This document shows, piece by piece, positions 1 through 7,678 of a stretch of DNA of 64,000 bases. Source of the stretch: Martinezella tropici (GTDB taxonomy: Bacteria > Pseudomonadota > Alphaproteobacteria > Rhizobiales > Rhizobiaceae); NCBI RefSeq assembly GCF_003287875.1, contig NZ_QMKK01000050.1, positions 62,001-126,000 on the forward strand, in the 5' to 3' direction. The translations under genes and the position numbers were made by a program. Each line of letters begins with the position of its first letter. Position 1 is the first letter of the stretch. The notes under the pieces were generated by a model that had not been told where the DNA came from, did not search any database, and saw only the letters and a program-made list of their open reading frames with translations.

Positions 1-176
1 GATTTCACATAGCAGCAATGATGCTTTGTGCCTGTTCGAAGCCGCCCCGCCTCCCTATATTTGCTGCGTTGCACAAAGAGATTCGATTTCTTGATGTCAC
101 TGATTCTGGAGAGAAACAGTGCGCGCCAGACGCAGCCGATGAAAAACGATCGCCGTTGGCGTGGATGGAAAGGTCA

Positions 177-1199
177 ATGATGAATTTTAAAGTTCCGAGC
201 CGGCTTCGCCGCTTGCTCGTCGATTCCGTAGAGCTGCCGCAGCTCAAATTTCCAATGACGCGGCCGCTGTCGCAGCCATCACGCCGTCGTGTTTCCGCGC
301 GGCTTGCGCCGCAGCGTCTGACGGAGGTTTTGTGGTTCGGCCGCAACCCCGGCGATCTGCGCATGTTCGAATATGTGCCGCCGGGCGTCAAAGGCCCGAT
401 GCCGCTCGTCGTTATCCTGCACGGCTGTCACCAGAATGCCGAGGATTTCGATCGTGCCAGCGGCTGGACTGCGCTCGCTCGCGCGCACGGCTTTGCCGTG
501 CTCTATGCCGAGCAGAAGATGTCGAACAATCCCAATCTCTGTTTCAACTGGTTTCGTCCGAGCATGGTCACGCGCGACCGCGGCGAACTCGGCTCCATCC
601 GCGAAATGATCGATTTCAGCCGTCGGGTCCACGATATCGATGACGGCAGGATTTTCGTCATGGGCCTCTCGGCAGGCGGCGCCCTGTCGGCTGCGTTGCT
701 GGCAACCTATCCGGAGCTGTTTGCAGCGGGCGCCATCATCGGCGGCCTGCCTTTCGGCGCCGCCCGCGATGCCATGTCGGCGCTCGACGTCATGAGGCGG
801 GGCTCGACCAAGACAAGTGAAAAATGGGGCGAACTCGTTCGCGAAGTCTCGCCCGAAGCTGCGCGCTATCCGGCGGTCTCCATATGGCATGGCGATGAGG
901 ATGAGGTCGTGTCCTTCGCCAATGCGGAGGCGTCCGTGGCGCAATGGCTGGCTGCGCATGAGCGTCCGCGCACCAAAGGCCGGCTGCGTCTCTTCGAAGG
1001 CGGCGAGCGGCGCGAATGGCGCGACGACTACGGCAACATGATCCTGGAGCTCGTAACGCTGCACGATTTCGGGCATGGCCTGCCCGTCGGTTCTGCTGTC
1101 GAGGGCTGGGAGCCGGCCAACGATACCGAACGCTTCATCCTGCCCGCAGTACTGTCGGCGCCCGAAGAACTCGTCAAAAGCTGGAAGTTGTCGGCTTGA
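177..1199 (+). CDS. PHB-depolymerase-family (LpqC-like) alpha/beta hydrolase
   Basis: Predicted esterase of the poly(3-hydroxybutyrate) depolymerase family, about 340 residues. The serine-hydrolase triad is visible: Ser165 in the nucleophile elbow GLSAGG, Asp240 in HGDEDEVV and His300 in DFGHG; an HGC oxyanion motif follows beta-strand VVILHG near residue 80. The open frame extends upstream to 18, but the ATG pair at 177/180 preceded by GGAAAGG is the better start and removes a non-conserved N-terminus. No clear signal peptide, so it may act on intracellular polymer or another ester. It stands alone next to a convergent regulator gene. The family is clear; the substrate is not known from sequence. 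Confidence 0.8.
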   Translation: MMNFKVPSRLRRLLVDSVELPQLKFPMTRPLSQPSRRRVSARLAPQRLTEVLWFGRNPGDLRMFEYVPPGVKGPMPLVVILHGCHQNAEDFDRASGWTALARAHGFAVLYAEQKMSNNPNLCFNWFRPSMVTRDRGELGSIREMIDFSRRVHDIDDGRIFVMGLSAGGALSAALLATYPELFAAGAIIGGLPFGAARDAMSALDVMRRGSTKTSEKWGELVREVSPEAARYPAVSIWHGDEDEVVSFANAEASVAQWLAAHERPRTKGRLRLFEGGERREWRDDYGNMILELVTLHDFGHGLPVGSAVEGWEPANDTERFILPAVLSAPEELVKSWKLSA

Positions 1200-1272
1200 A
1201 GCACACCGTATGAACGGCTTGCGAAAGATCAGCGTCTAAAGCGCCGGAGCGGATATTAGAGCGCGCCGTACT

Positions 1273-1563
1273 CTAGTCGTCATTGGTGGCATTCAGGTTT
1301 TCGGGCCGGATGCCGTCATTCTCAGACCAATGCTTGAAGCGTATGCCAGGACCGCCAGTGCCATCGCTGCCGCCGGCGAGGAAGACGACGCCGTGATTTT
1401 CCAAGATGGAACGGACTGCGGAAAGTGCCTTGAAATCGCTTGAGGCGCCATCCGTTTCCAGTGCCTCGATCGTCGAAACCGGAAGCTTGCTTTCGTTGGC
1501 AAGCGCTTCCACCGTCAGTCCGAGCATGGCGCGTGCGCCGCGTAATTGCGCTGAAGTAATCAT
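1273..1563 (-). CDS. small Xre-type helix-turn-helix regulator
   Basis: A 96-residue protein whose first 55 residues form an Xre/Cro-like helix-turn-helix (QLRGARAMLGLTVEALA, then VSTIEALE as recognition helix). The C-terminal part (FLAGGSDGTGGPGIRF) matches the short tail seen in many rhizobial single-domain transcriptional regulators. It lies 64 bp downstream of the exopolysaccharide glycosyltransferase gene on the same strand, so it could be the last gene of that unit, but nothing in the sequence proves co-transcription. No toxin-like partner is adjacent, so an antitoxin role is not supported. Confidence 0.75.
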   Translation of the reverse strand: MITSAQLRGARAMLGLTVEALANESKLPVSTIEALETDGASSDFKALSAVRSILENHGVVFLAGGSDGTGGPGIRFKHWSENDGIRPENLNATNDD

Positions 1564-1627
1564 GGGTTAAGTCTATCGCATCGGCTCCGAAAGCGGAACT
1601 GGTTTCGAACAAAAATCACGCGGAAGT

Positions 1628-2863
1628 CTAAAGGGCGGCCGCGCTCTTTCTTCGGCCCTCCACCGTATCCAGCAACCTGGCATTTCCCTCCAGTTCCAAT
1701 AGTGCGGGGAGGGGGCGACCAAGCAAATCATGATAGATTTTTTCGGTCGCGTCGGCCATGCCGCTCAGCGTATAGCCATCCTTGCGCCGCCGAGCCTCCG
1801 CTGTCAGGCTTGCAAGCAGCATCGGATCGGCAAGGCGCGCCATCGCGGCTGCCAATGCTTCCGGGTCGTCGCTGTTCGGGACGATATAGCCGTTCTTGCC
1901 GTGTTCCAGCACCGTGCGCGCGCCACCGACATCGGCGAGCAGCAGCGGCTTGCCGGCGGCTGCAGCCTCCAGCATCACGTAGGACATCGCCTCGTAGCGG
2001 CTCGGCATGACCACGGCATCGAAAGCGTCGATGGCGGTCACGCCCGGCACGCTGCCGTCGAGCCGCGCGCGGTCTTCGAGGCCTGCGACCTTGATCTTCT
2101 CCTTGACGCTCTCGGCCAGTTCGCCGATCCCGATCATCAGCAGATAGGCTTGCGGCATGTCTGCGGCTATTCGCGCAAAGGCATCCACAAGGCGCTCCGG
2201 TGCCTTCTGGCGGGTCATCCGGCCGACGAAGCCGAAGAGAAGGGCGCCCTGCGGGATGCCGTACTTCTTGCGGATGGCCGCGCGCTGGCTGAGAGGCGGC
2301 GCGTTGACACCGTTGACGACGACACTTAGGCGCGCTTCGGGAATGCCGAGCGAGACGGCATGATTATATTCGTCCTGCGAAACGCAGACCAGGCGATCCG
2401 TCAGCCAGGTGCCGAGAAAGCGCTCGATGCCGCCATAGATCAACCGTCCCTTGGCGCCGAGCGTCGGGTCCATGGTGCGGAAGGCATGCGGCGTGTAAAG
2501 GACCGGCGCATGCCGTCGCGGCAGCCGCAGGCGCGTCAGCGCGCCGGCTTTCGAGCTATGGCCGTGGATCAGATCGAAAGGCCCATATGCTGCCGCAATC
2601 CTGCGAAGCTGCCACCAGGCCGAGAGATCCCAAGGACCTGGTGCGCGCCGCATGTCGAGCGGAATGACATGGTCCAGGCCGATGTTCTCCAACTCCGTCA
2701 CAAAGGCGGTTTCGGCGCGCACCGGCGAATAGATGGCGGTCACCGAATGGCCGCGATGCTGCATCGCCCGGCACAGATCGAGAAAATGCCGCCCGGAGCC
2801 GCCGCCGCTTGGTTCGAGAACCTGCAGCAGTGACAGACGCTTGACGTTGGTACGGATGTTCAA
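1628..2863 (-). CDS. GT4-family glycosyltransferase of the exopolysaccharide cluster
   Basis: Glycosyltransferase with two Rossmann-like halves (GT-B fold), 411 residues. The N-terminal acceptor half starts with LLQVLEPSGGGSGRHFLDL; the C-terminal nucleotide-sugar half has GFVGRMTRQKAPERLVDAF and the GT4 signature VMPSRYEAMSYVMLEAAAAG containing the E-x7-E motif. The frame is open up to 3103, but that overlaps the upstream polymerase gene by about 240 bp. The best start is TTG at 2863, which sits in a TTGA overlap with the polymerase stop and is preceded by AAGGGAAG. It probably adds a sugar to the lipid-linked repeat unit on the cytoplasmic face of the membrane. Donor sugar unknown. Confidence 0.85.
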   Translation of the reverse strand: MNIRTNVKRLSLLQVLEPSGGGSGRHFLDLCRAMQHRGHSVTAIYSPVRAETAFVTELENIGLDHVIPLDMRRAPGPWDLSAWWQLRRIAAAYGPFDLIHGHSSKAGALTRLRLPRRHAPVLYTPHAFRTMDPTLGAKGRLIYGGIERFLGTWLTDRLVCVSQDEYNHAVSLGIPEARLSVVVNGVNAPPLSQRAAIRKKYGIPQGALLFGFVGRMTRQKAPERLVDAFARIAADMPQAYLLMIGIGELAESVKEKIKVAGLEDRARLDGSVPGVTAIDAFDAVVMPSRYEAMSYVMLEAAAAGKPLLLADVGGARTVLEHGKNGYIVPNSDDPEALAAAMARLADPMLLASLTAEARRRKDGYTLSGMADATEKIYHDLLGRPLPALLELEGNARLLDTVEGRRKSAAAL

Positions 2864-4122
2864 GGCGCTGCTTCCCTTCTGCCCAAGCCACGCTGATACT
2901 TTTGCTCGAGAGCGCCGCAGCCCCAGACGATGCCGATCAACATGTAAAGATGACGCCAATGGTCGGTATCGATGACATTGCCGATGCCGACATGGCCGAG
3001 AATGACGATCCAGGCGATCATCACGAAGGGCTGCCAGGGGCGTTCCCTCAGGAGATTGCGGAAGCCGATGTAGATGGTCCAGCAGATCATGCTGATCCAG
3101 CAAATAAAGCCGAGCCAGCCGTAGGTGGTCAGCGTCTTGAGCCAGGTATTGTGCTCGTCTTCGCGAAAGATCTGGCCGAAGACCAGGGGCCCTATGCCGA
3201 GCGGCCGTTCCATCGACATCATGAAGCCGATGCTGTGGCGTTCGAAGCGGCCGAGATGTCCGCCGTCATAGCTCTGCACGAGCTGCGTGCGCGTGGAAAA
3301 CAGGTCGCTGACCTGCGGAAACTGCAGCGCGATGACAAGCAGGACGACCATCAGGATGATCGCCGTCAGCGACATGACCAGGATGCGTAAGCGGAACCTA
3401 TTGCTGCGATGTTTCAGCAGCATGCAGAAGATCAGCATCAACGAGGCGAATGCGAACAGCGCCCAGGCCGCGCGGGAGAAGGAGAGAAAGATGCCGAAGG
3501 CCAGGACGAAGAGGCAGACGCCCTTGATCGGAGCCTTCTTCAGGTCGCCGATCAGGAGGCCGTGCATGAGGTAGATGCTCGGTGTCACCAGGTAGGGACC
3601 AAAGACGTTCGGGTCCTGAAAGGCGCCCATGGCGCGGTCGTAGCGGGTGAAGATGTCGAAACCCGGCATGGCATGGAAATAGCCGAGAATGCCGAGGCTC
3701 GCGGTGATCAGCGCCGCCACCACCCAGGTATTGAAGATCAGCTTCAGCCGTCTTTCGCTATCTTCGGTAATGGCCGCATAGAAGACGGAGCTCAGCGCCA
3801 GAAAGGTGGATACGGCGATATAGATCGGACCGTCCAGATGGTTGCCGGCGGTAAGATCATGCATCTGCGTGATCGAGAGCATGCCGCCGACATTGAATGC
3901 CAGGAACAGCGCCAGAAGCGGCGCGATGCTCCGCGATATCTTCAGCCCGAGGATGAACCATATGCCGATGAGAAAGGCGAGCCACAGCTCATAGGGCGCC
4001 GGCTCCGCGATCACGAAGCCGGAGAGAAGCACGCCGACGGCGACGCTCGCAGTGCCGACCAGCCGCATTGCGGCAAGCTGCGGCTGGGCGACGCCGGACG
4101 ATGGGAGGTCGATCGCGCTCAA
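2860..4122 (-). CDS. O-antigen ligase/polymerase (Wzy/WaaL-like) membrane protein
   Basis: A 420-residue, very hydrophobic protein with about 10-12 membrane segments and a large periplasmic loop containing the O-antigen ligase family pattern around MERPLGIGPLVFGQ followed by DEHNTWLKTLTTYGWLG (conserved E/H/N). In this context it is most likely the Wzy-type polymerase that joins repeat units in the periplasm rather than a lipopolysaccharide ligase. The start codon appears to be TTG at 4122, overlapping the stop of the upstream gene in a TTGA; an ATG lies 18 codons further in. The same TTGA arrangement recurs at its own 3' end. Confidence 0.82.
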   Translation of the reverse strand: MSAIDLPSSGVAQPQLAAMRLVGTASVAVGVLLSGFVIAEPAPYELWLAFLIGIWFILGLKISRSIAPLLALFLAFNVGGMLSITQMHDLTAGNHLDGPIYIAVSTFLALSSVFYAAITEDSERRLKLIFNTWVVAALITASLGILGYFHAMPGFDIFTRYDRAMGAFQDPNVFGPYLVTPSIYLMHGLLIGDLKKAPIKGVCLFVLAFGIFLSFSRAAWALFAFASLMLIFCMLLKHRSNRFRLRILVMSLTAIILMVVLLVIALQFPQVSDLFSTRTQLVQSYDGGHLGRFERHSIGFMMSMERPLGIGPLVFGQIFREDEHNTWLKTLTTYGWLGFICWISMICWTIYIGFRNLLRERPWQPFVMIAWIVILGHVGIGNVIDTDHWRHLYMLIGIVWGCGALEQKYQRGLGRREAAP

Positions 4123-5678
4123 TAGGCGTTTTCCGTATTGAGCAGACGGAACGGCGTCAGGAACAGGATCTTCAGGTCGAACAGCAGCGACCAGTTCTCG
4201 ATATAGTAGAGATCGTAGGCCGTGCGGAACTTGATCTTGTCGTCGCTGTCGATCTCGCCGCGCCAGCCGTTGATCTGCGCCCAGCCGGTCACGCCGGGCT
4301 TGACGCGATGGCGTGCGAAATAGCCTTCGACGACATCCGCGTAGGTGCGGTTATGGCTGGCGGCAAGCACGGCATGCGGCCGTGGACCGACCAGAGAGAG
4401 ATTGCCGAGCAGCACGTTGAAAAGCTGCGGCAGCTCGTCGATCGACGTCTTGCGGATGAAGCGTCCGACGGGAGTGACGCGTGGATCGTTCTTCGTCACG
4501 GCGTTGCGCGCCGTAGGATCGCTCATATGCGTATACATGGAGCGGAACTTGAAGACCTTGATGATCTCGTTGTTGAAGCCATGGCGCTTCTGCATGAAGA
4601 AGACCGGCCCCTTCGAGGTCACCTTCACGGCGATCGCTGCCCCCAGCATCACTGGCCAGAGTAGGGCGAGTGCCACGAGGCTGAAGAAAATGTCGAAGAT
4701 GCGCTTGGCAACGCCGTCCCAATCCCGGATCGGCTTGTTGAAGATATCGAGCATCGGCACGGCGCCGACATGCGAATAGGCGCGTGGACGGAACCGCAGC
4801 TTGTTGGCATGTGCCGCCAAGCGAATGTCGACGGGAAGCACCCACAGCATCTTGAGCAGCTGCAGGATGCGCTCTTCGGCGCTGATCGGAAGCGCTATGA
4901 TCAGCATGTCGACACGCACGAGCCGGGCGAATTCGACGAGTTCCATCACCGTCCCCAGCTTGGGATAGCCGGCGACCATGACGGGCGAGCGCTTTTCGCC
5001 GCGATCATCGAAGATGCCGCAGATGCGGATGTCGTTGTCGGGCTGGTGTTCCAGGGCGCGGATGAGTTCCTTGGCCGGTTCGCCGCCGCCGATGATCACG
5101 GCGCGCCTTTCCATGATGCCGTTGCGGGCCCAGTTGCGAATGCCATAGGCGAAAAGCAGCCGGGCGACGAGCAGGAACCCAGCACCCACCGCGAGCCACA
5201 CGCCGAGAAGATGGAGCGAATAGATGTTGTTGATGTCGAACGGGATAAGCGCGATGGCCATGACCGCAAATGCGCCAGCCCACGCTCCGAGAATCCGGTG
5301 CAGGAAGTGATGCGGCGTGCGCAATATCGGTATCTGATAGGCATCGGCGATCTGCTGAAACACGATGGCAAGACCACTGAGCGCGATGGTTACCGCAGCC
5401 TTCGACACGAACGGATGATCGTCCGGCGCCGTTCCGAAAAATAGGGTTGCAAGCCCGAGCGCAAGCAATGACAGGAACTCGAACAGCCGATACTGCCCCA
5501 CGATGATCGCCGGAGACTGATTGGTTTCGCGAAACTGTTCGGCGATTTGCCGGGCATAGGCATTCAAGCTGCCCGGTTGGTCGCTGCGCGGCTCTTCGGC
5601 ATCGCGGGTGCGGATTTCCGAAACCTGCTTGCGAATATTGTCCAAGTTAAATTGCTCGGACTTCTCACTGGTGTTCAT
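4119..5678 (-). CDS. undecaprenyl-phosphate glucose phosphotransferase (WcaJ/ExoY-like initiating enzyme)
   Basis: Polyprenyl-phosphate sugar-1-phosphate transferase, 519 residues, which would start repeat-unit synthesis by loading hexose-1-phosphate onto undecaprenyl phosphate. There are four or five membrane segments at about residues 65-180, a CoA-binding-3 Rossmann domain from about 190 (AVIIGGGEPAKELI) to 290, and a bacterial sugar-transferase domain from 324 (KRIFDIFFSLVALALLWP) to the end, with KVFKFRSM, TSIDELPQLFNVL, GPRP and PGVTGWAQINGWRG. Length and order are typical of WcaJ-type enzymes; glucose is inferred from the family. It is the first gene of a tightly packed run toward 1628. 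Start ATG 5678 has only a weak ribosome site. Confidence 0.9.
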   Translation of the reverse strand: MNTSEKSEQFNLDNIRKQVSEIRTRDAEEPRSDQPGSLNAYARQIAEQFRETNQSPAIIVGQYRLFEFLSLLALGLATLFFGTAPDDHPFVSKAAVTIALSGLAIVFQQIADAYQIPILRTPHHFLHRILGAWAGAFAVMAIALIPFDINNIYSLHLLGVWLAVGAGFLLVARLLFAYGIRNWARNGIMERRAVIIGGGEPAKELIRALEHQPDNDIRICGIFDDRGEKRSPVMVAGYPKLGTVMELVEFARLVRVDMLIIALPISAEERILQLLKMLWVLPVDIRLAAHANKLRFRPRAYSHVGAVPMLDIFNKPIRDWDGVAKRIFDIFFSLVALALLWPVMLGAAIAVKVTSKGPVFFMQKRHGFNNEIIKVFKFRSMYTHMSDPTARNAVTKNDPRVTPVGRFIRKTSIDELPQLFNVLLGNLSLVGPRPHAVLAASHNRTYADVVEGYFARHRVKPGVTGWAQINGWRGEIDSDDKIKFRTAYDLYYIENWSLLFDLKILFLTPFRLLNTENAY

Positions 5679-5754
5679 GGCAATTTATCCGGTCGTTACC
5701 GGAAAATGGCTATCAGATATCAGCTAAGAAACACTTACAACACTTGCTTGTATT

Positions 5755-6900
5755 CTAAACGTCGCCGTCCATGCCAAGTATATTTTGATACAGACGCAGA
5801 GTATCTCGAGCCATGGCCGAGGCAGAAAAGTTTAAGCGGATTGTTTCGATATGAGGCATGTTGCGGTGGCCGAACTCCGGCTCGCTTATCGCCTCAGCCA
5901 TCACGCGCGACAAGTCGTCTGCGTCCTCCGGCTTGGCGAGCGCCGGGCTGTTTTCGCCGAGCGCTTCCGGAATGCCGCCGACGCGCGAGGCAATGACGGT
6001 CTTTCCGGCGGCAAGCGCTTCCAGGACGATATAGGGCATGGCTTCGGCGCGGGAGGGAACGATGACGTTCTGCGACACCGTAAAGGCCTCCTGGACACGC
6101 ATGGCCGGAAGCATGCCTATGCGGTGGCCAAGGCCGCGCTCGGTCATCATCTTCTGGTACTTTTCCCTGTCCGGCCCGTCGCCGATCATCAATGCCGAAA
6201 GCGGCCTGCCGATCCGCCGCTCGGTCCTCGCAAAGGCGTCCACGAACAGATCGGGACCTTTGAGGTCCCGCAGCATGCCGATGTAGACGAAATGCACCGA
6301 GTCCGATCGTGTCGGCACAACGCGGAAATCCCGGTCGCTGATGCCGTTGTAGATCATGACGGAGCGGGTCCGTGGTTTGCCGATCTTCCTCTCGTAGGTG
6401 CGCCGTTCGAAATCGCAGATGAAGATCAGCCCGTCGGTCAGGAACTCCAGCATGCGCTCCATGCTATGCACCAGCATGCCCTGCAGCGAGGCGCGGGGAA
6501 AGTGGAGGCTGCCGCCATGCGCGGTATAGAGGCGGGCTACGCGATACCTGTTGACCCGCAGGATCGAGCCGAGAACGCGCGCAAGCAGGCCGCCCTTGGC
6601 GCCGTGCCCATGCAGCACGTCCGGCCGCAAACTTCTGATTTCCTTGTAACTGCTCCAAAGCGTCGCTGTATCCGAAAGGCTGATCTGCCGTCGGATCGGC
6701 AGCCGGATCACGCCAAGCGCCAGAAAGGGCGCGATATCGCTGAACAGGCGATCCTCATGTTCGCCCCCGGTGAGGCTGTCGCAAAGGATGCCGACCTGAT
6801 GTCCCGCCTTGCTCTGCTCTTCCACCAGGTCGCGGACATGGCGGAAAATCCCGCCGACCGGCGATCTGAAGCAATGGAGTATTCGGAGTGGTCTGGCCAT
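5755..6900 (-). CDS. GT4-family glycosyltransferase
   Basis: Second GT-B glycosyltransferase of the cluster, 381 residues. The N-terminus (LRILHCFRSPVGGIFRHVRDL) has the acceptor-side glycine loop; the C-terminal half contains VYIGMLRDLKGPDLFVDAF and the family signature IVPSRAEAMPYIVLEALAAG with the paired glutamates. It starts 11 bp after the export-lipoprotein stop, with no clear Shine-Dalgarno, so translational coupling is likely; a small GCGGTT/AACCGC inverted repeat spans that junction (6906-6922). A 76-bp gap separates it from the glucose-phosphate transferase gene downstream. Donor and acceptor are unknown. Confidence 0.85.
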   Translation of the reverse strand: MARPLRILHCFRSPVGGIFRHVRDLVEEQSKAGHQVGILCDSLTGGEHEDRLFSDIAPFLALGVIRLPIRRQISLSDTATLWSSYKEIRSLRPDVLHGHGAKGGLLARVLGSILRVNRYRVARLYTAHGGSLHFPRASLQGMLVHSMERMLEFLTDGLIFICDFERRTYERKIGKPRTRSVMIYNGISDRDFRVVPTRSDSVHFVYIGMLRDLKGPDLFVDAFARTERRIGRPLSALMIGDGPDREKYQKMMTERGLGHRIGMLPAMRVQEAFTVSQNVIVPSRAEAMPYIVLEALAAGKTVIASRVGGIPEALGENSPALAKPEDADDLSRVMAEAISEPEFGHRNMPHIETIRLNFSASAMARDTLRLYQNILGMDGDV

Positions 6901-6911
6901 GAGCGGTGCGG

Positions 6912-7487
6912 TTAGAACAACCGCTCTCTGACATAGATCGTGTCGCCTGCCAGCACCGGATCCGAAATGCCGACCCGTCCCGTCATGACATGACCGTTGA
7001 TCTTGCGGGTGACATCGGCATTGGATTGGTTGGCCCTGCTCGTGAAGCCGCCGGCAACCGCAATGGCGTTTTGGATCGTCATGCCGGGCACGTAGGAATA
7101 TTGGCCGGGCTGACCGACCTCGCCCATAATATAGACTGAGCGATAGCGGTCGATATCGATGGTCACGTCGGGGTCGCGTATATAGCCCTGGCGGAGCTTC
7201 TGCGCGATCTGGCCGGAAAGTTGCTGCAATGTCCTGCCGCGGGCAGGCACCTGGCCGATCAGCGGGAAGGCGATGTAGCCGGCCTGGTCGATCGTATAGG
7301 TATTGGTCAATCCCGGCTGGTCGAACACCGTCACGCGCAGCCGGTCGCCGCTGTCGAGCGCATAGGGCTGGATAGTAGCCTCATTGAAGGCTTTCGGCGC
7401 AGGCTGATAGGTATTGCAGCCGGTAAGCGCGGCGCTCACGGCTGCCACGCCAAGTGCCAGGAATATCTTTGGCTTTGCGAAGGGCAT
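6912..7487 (-). CDS. polysaccharide export lipoprotein (OPX, Wza-like, short form)
   Basis: Outer-membrane polysaccharide export protein with a lipobox (ALTGC) about 25 residues in, so a lipoprotein exported by Sec. It carries the Poly_export domain (PYALDSGDRLRVTVFDQPGL, ending in YIRDPDVTIDIDRYRS) followed by one SLBB domain (VYIMGEVGQPGQYSYVPGMT). At 191 residues it is shorter than Wza (about 380) and lacks Wza's C-terminal amphipathic membrane helix, as in other short OPX proteins that need a separate outer-membrane partner. ATG 7487 is chosen because it gives a proper lipoprotein signal; the frame is open to 7592. Confidence 0.88.
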   Translation of the reverse strand: MPFAKPKIFLALGVAAVSAALTGCNTYQPAPKAFNEATIQPYALDSGDRLRVTVFDQPGLTNTYTIDQAGYIAFPLIGQVPARGRTLQQLSGQIAQKLRQGYIRDPDVTIDIDRYRSVYIMGEVGQPGQYSYVPGMTIQNAIAVAGGFTSRANQSNADVTRKINGHVMTGRVGISDPVLAGDTIYVRERLF

Positions 7488-7678
7488 TTCGCGCTCATAG
7501 GAAAGGGAAAACACTGTCGTCGTTATCAATCCGTTAGGGTTAACGGCCGGTAAAGAGCGAAGGAAATTCCGGCAGAAATTAGTGGATCTCAAAATAACGC
7601 TCGAGAAATACTATTAACCCTTGGGTTACCATAGTCGTTTACGATTAATTCCGACTTTCTATTACGGAGTTCTTGTAT
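7488..7678. promoter_or_regulatory. divergent control region of the exopolysaccharide genes, with two inverted repeats
   Basis: The 191 bp between the oppositely oriented export and copolymerase genes must hold promoters for both. Two short inverted repeats are visible: CCGTTA-gggt-TAACGG at 7531-7546 and TAACCC-tt-GGGTTA at 7615-7628. Each contains the hexamer GGGTTA (7537-7542 and 7623-7628), so both could bind one regulator. The regulator is not identified, and the repeats are short enough that chance cannot be excluded. Confidence 0.35.

Noticed and set aside
1273..1563. Xre protein as antitoxin of a toxin-antitoxin pair.
   Set aside because: No toxin-sized or toxin-like gene is adjacent on either side.
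1564..1627. Short inverted segments (CCGAAA / TTTCG) as a rhizobial palindromic repeat.
   Set aside because: Reminiscent of such repeats but arms are too short and imperfect to call.
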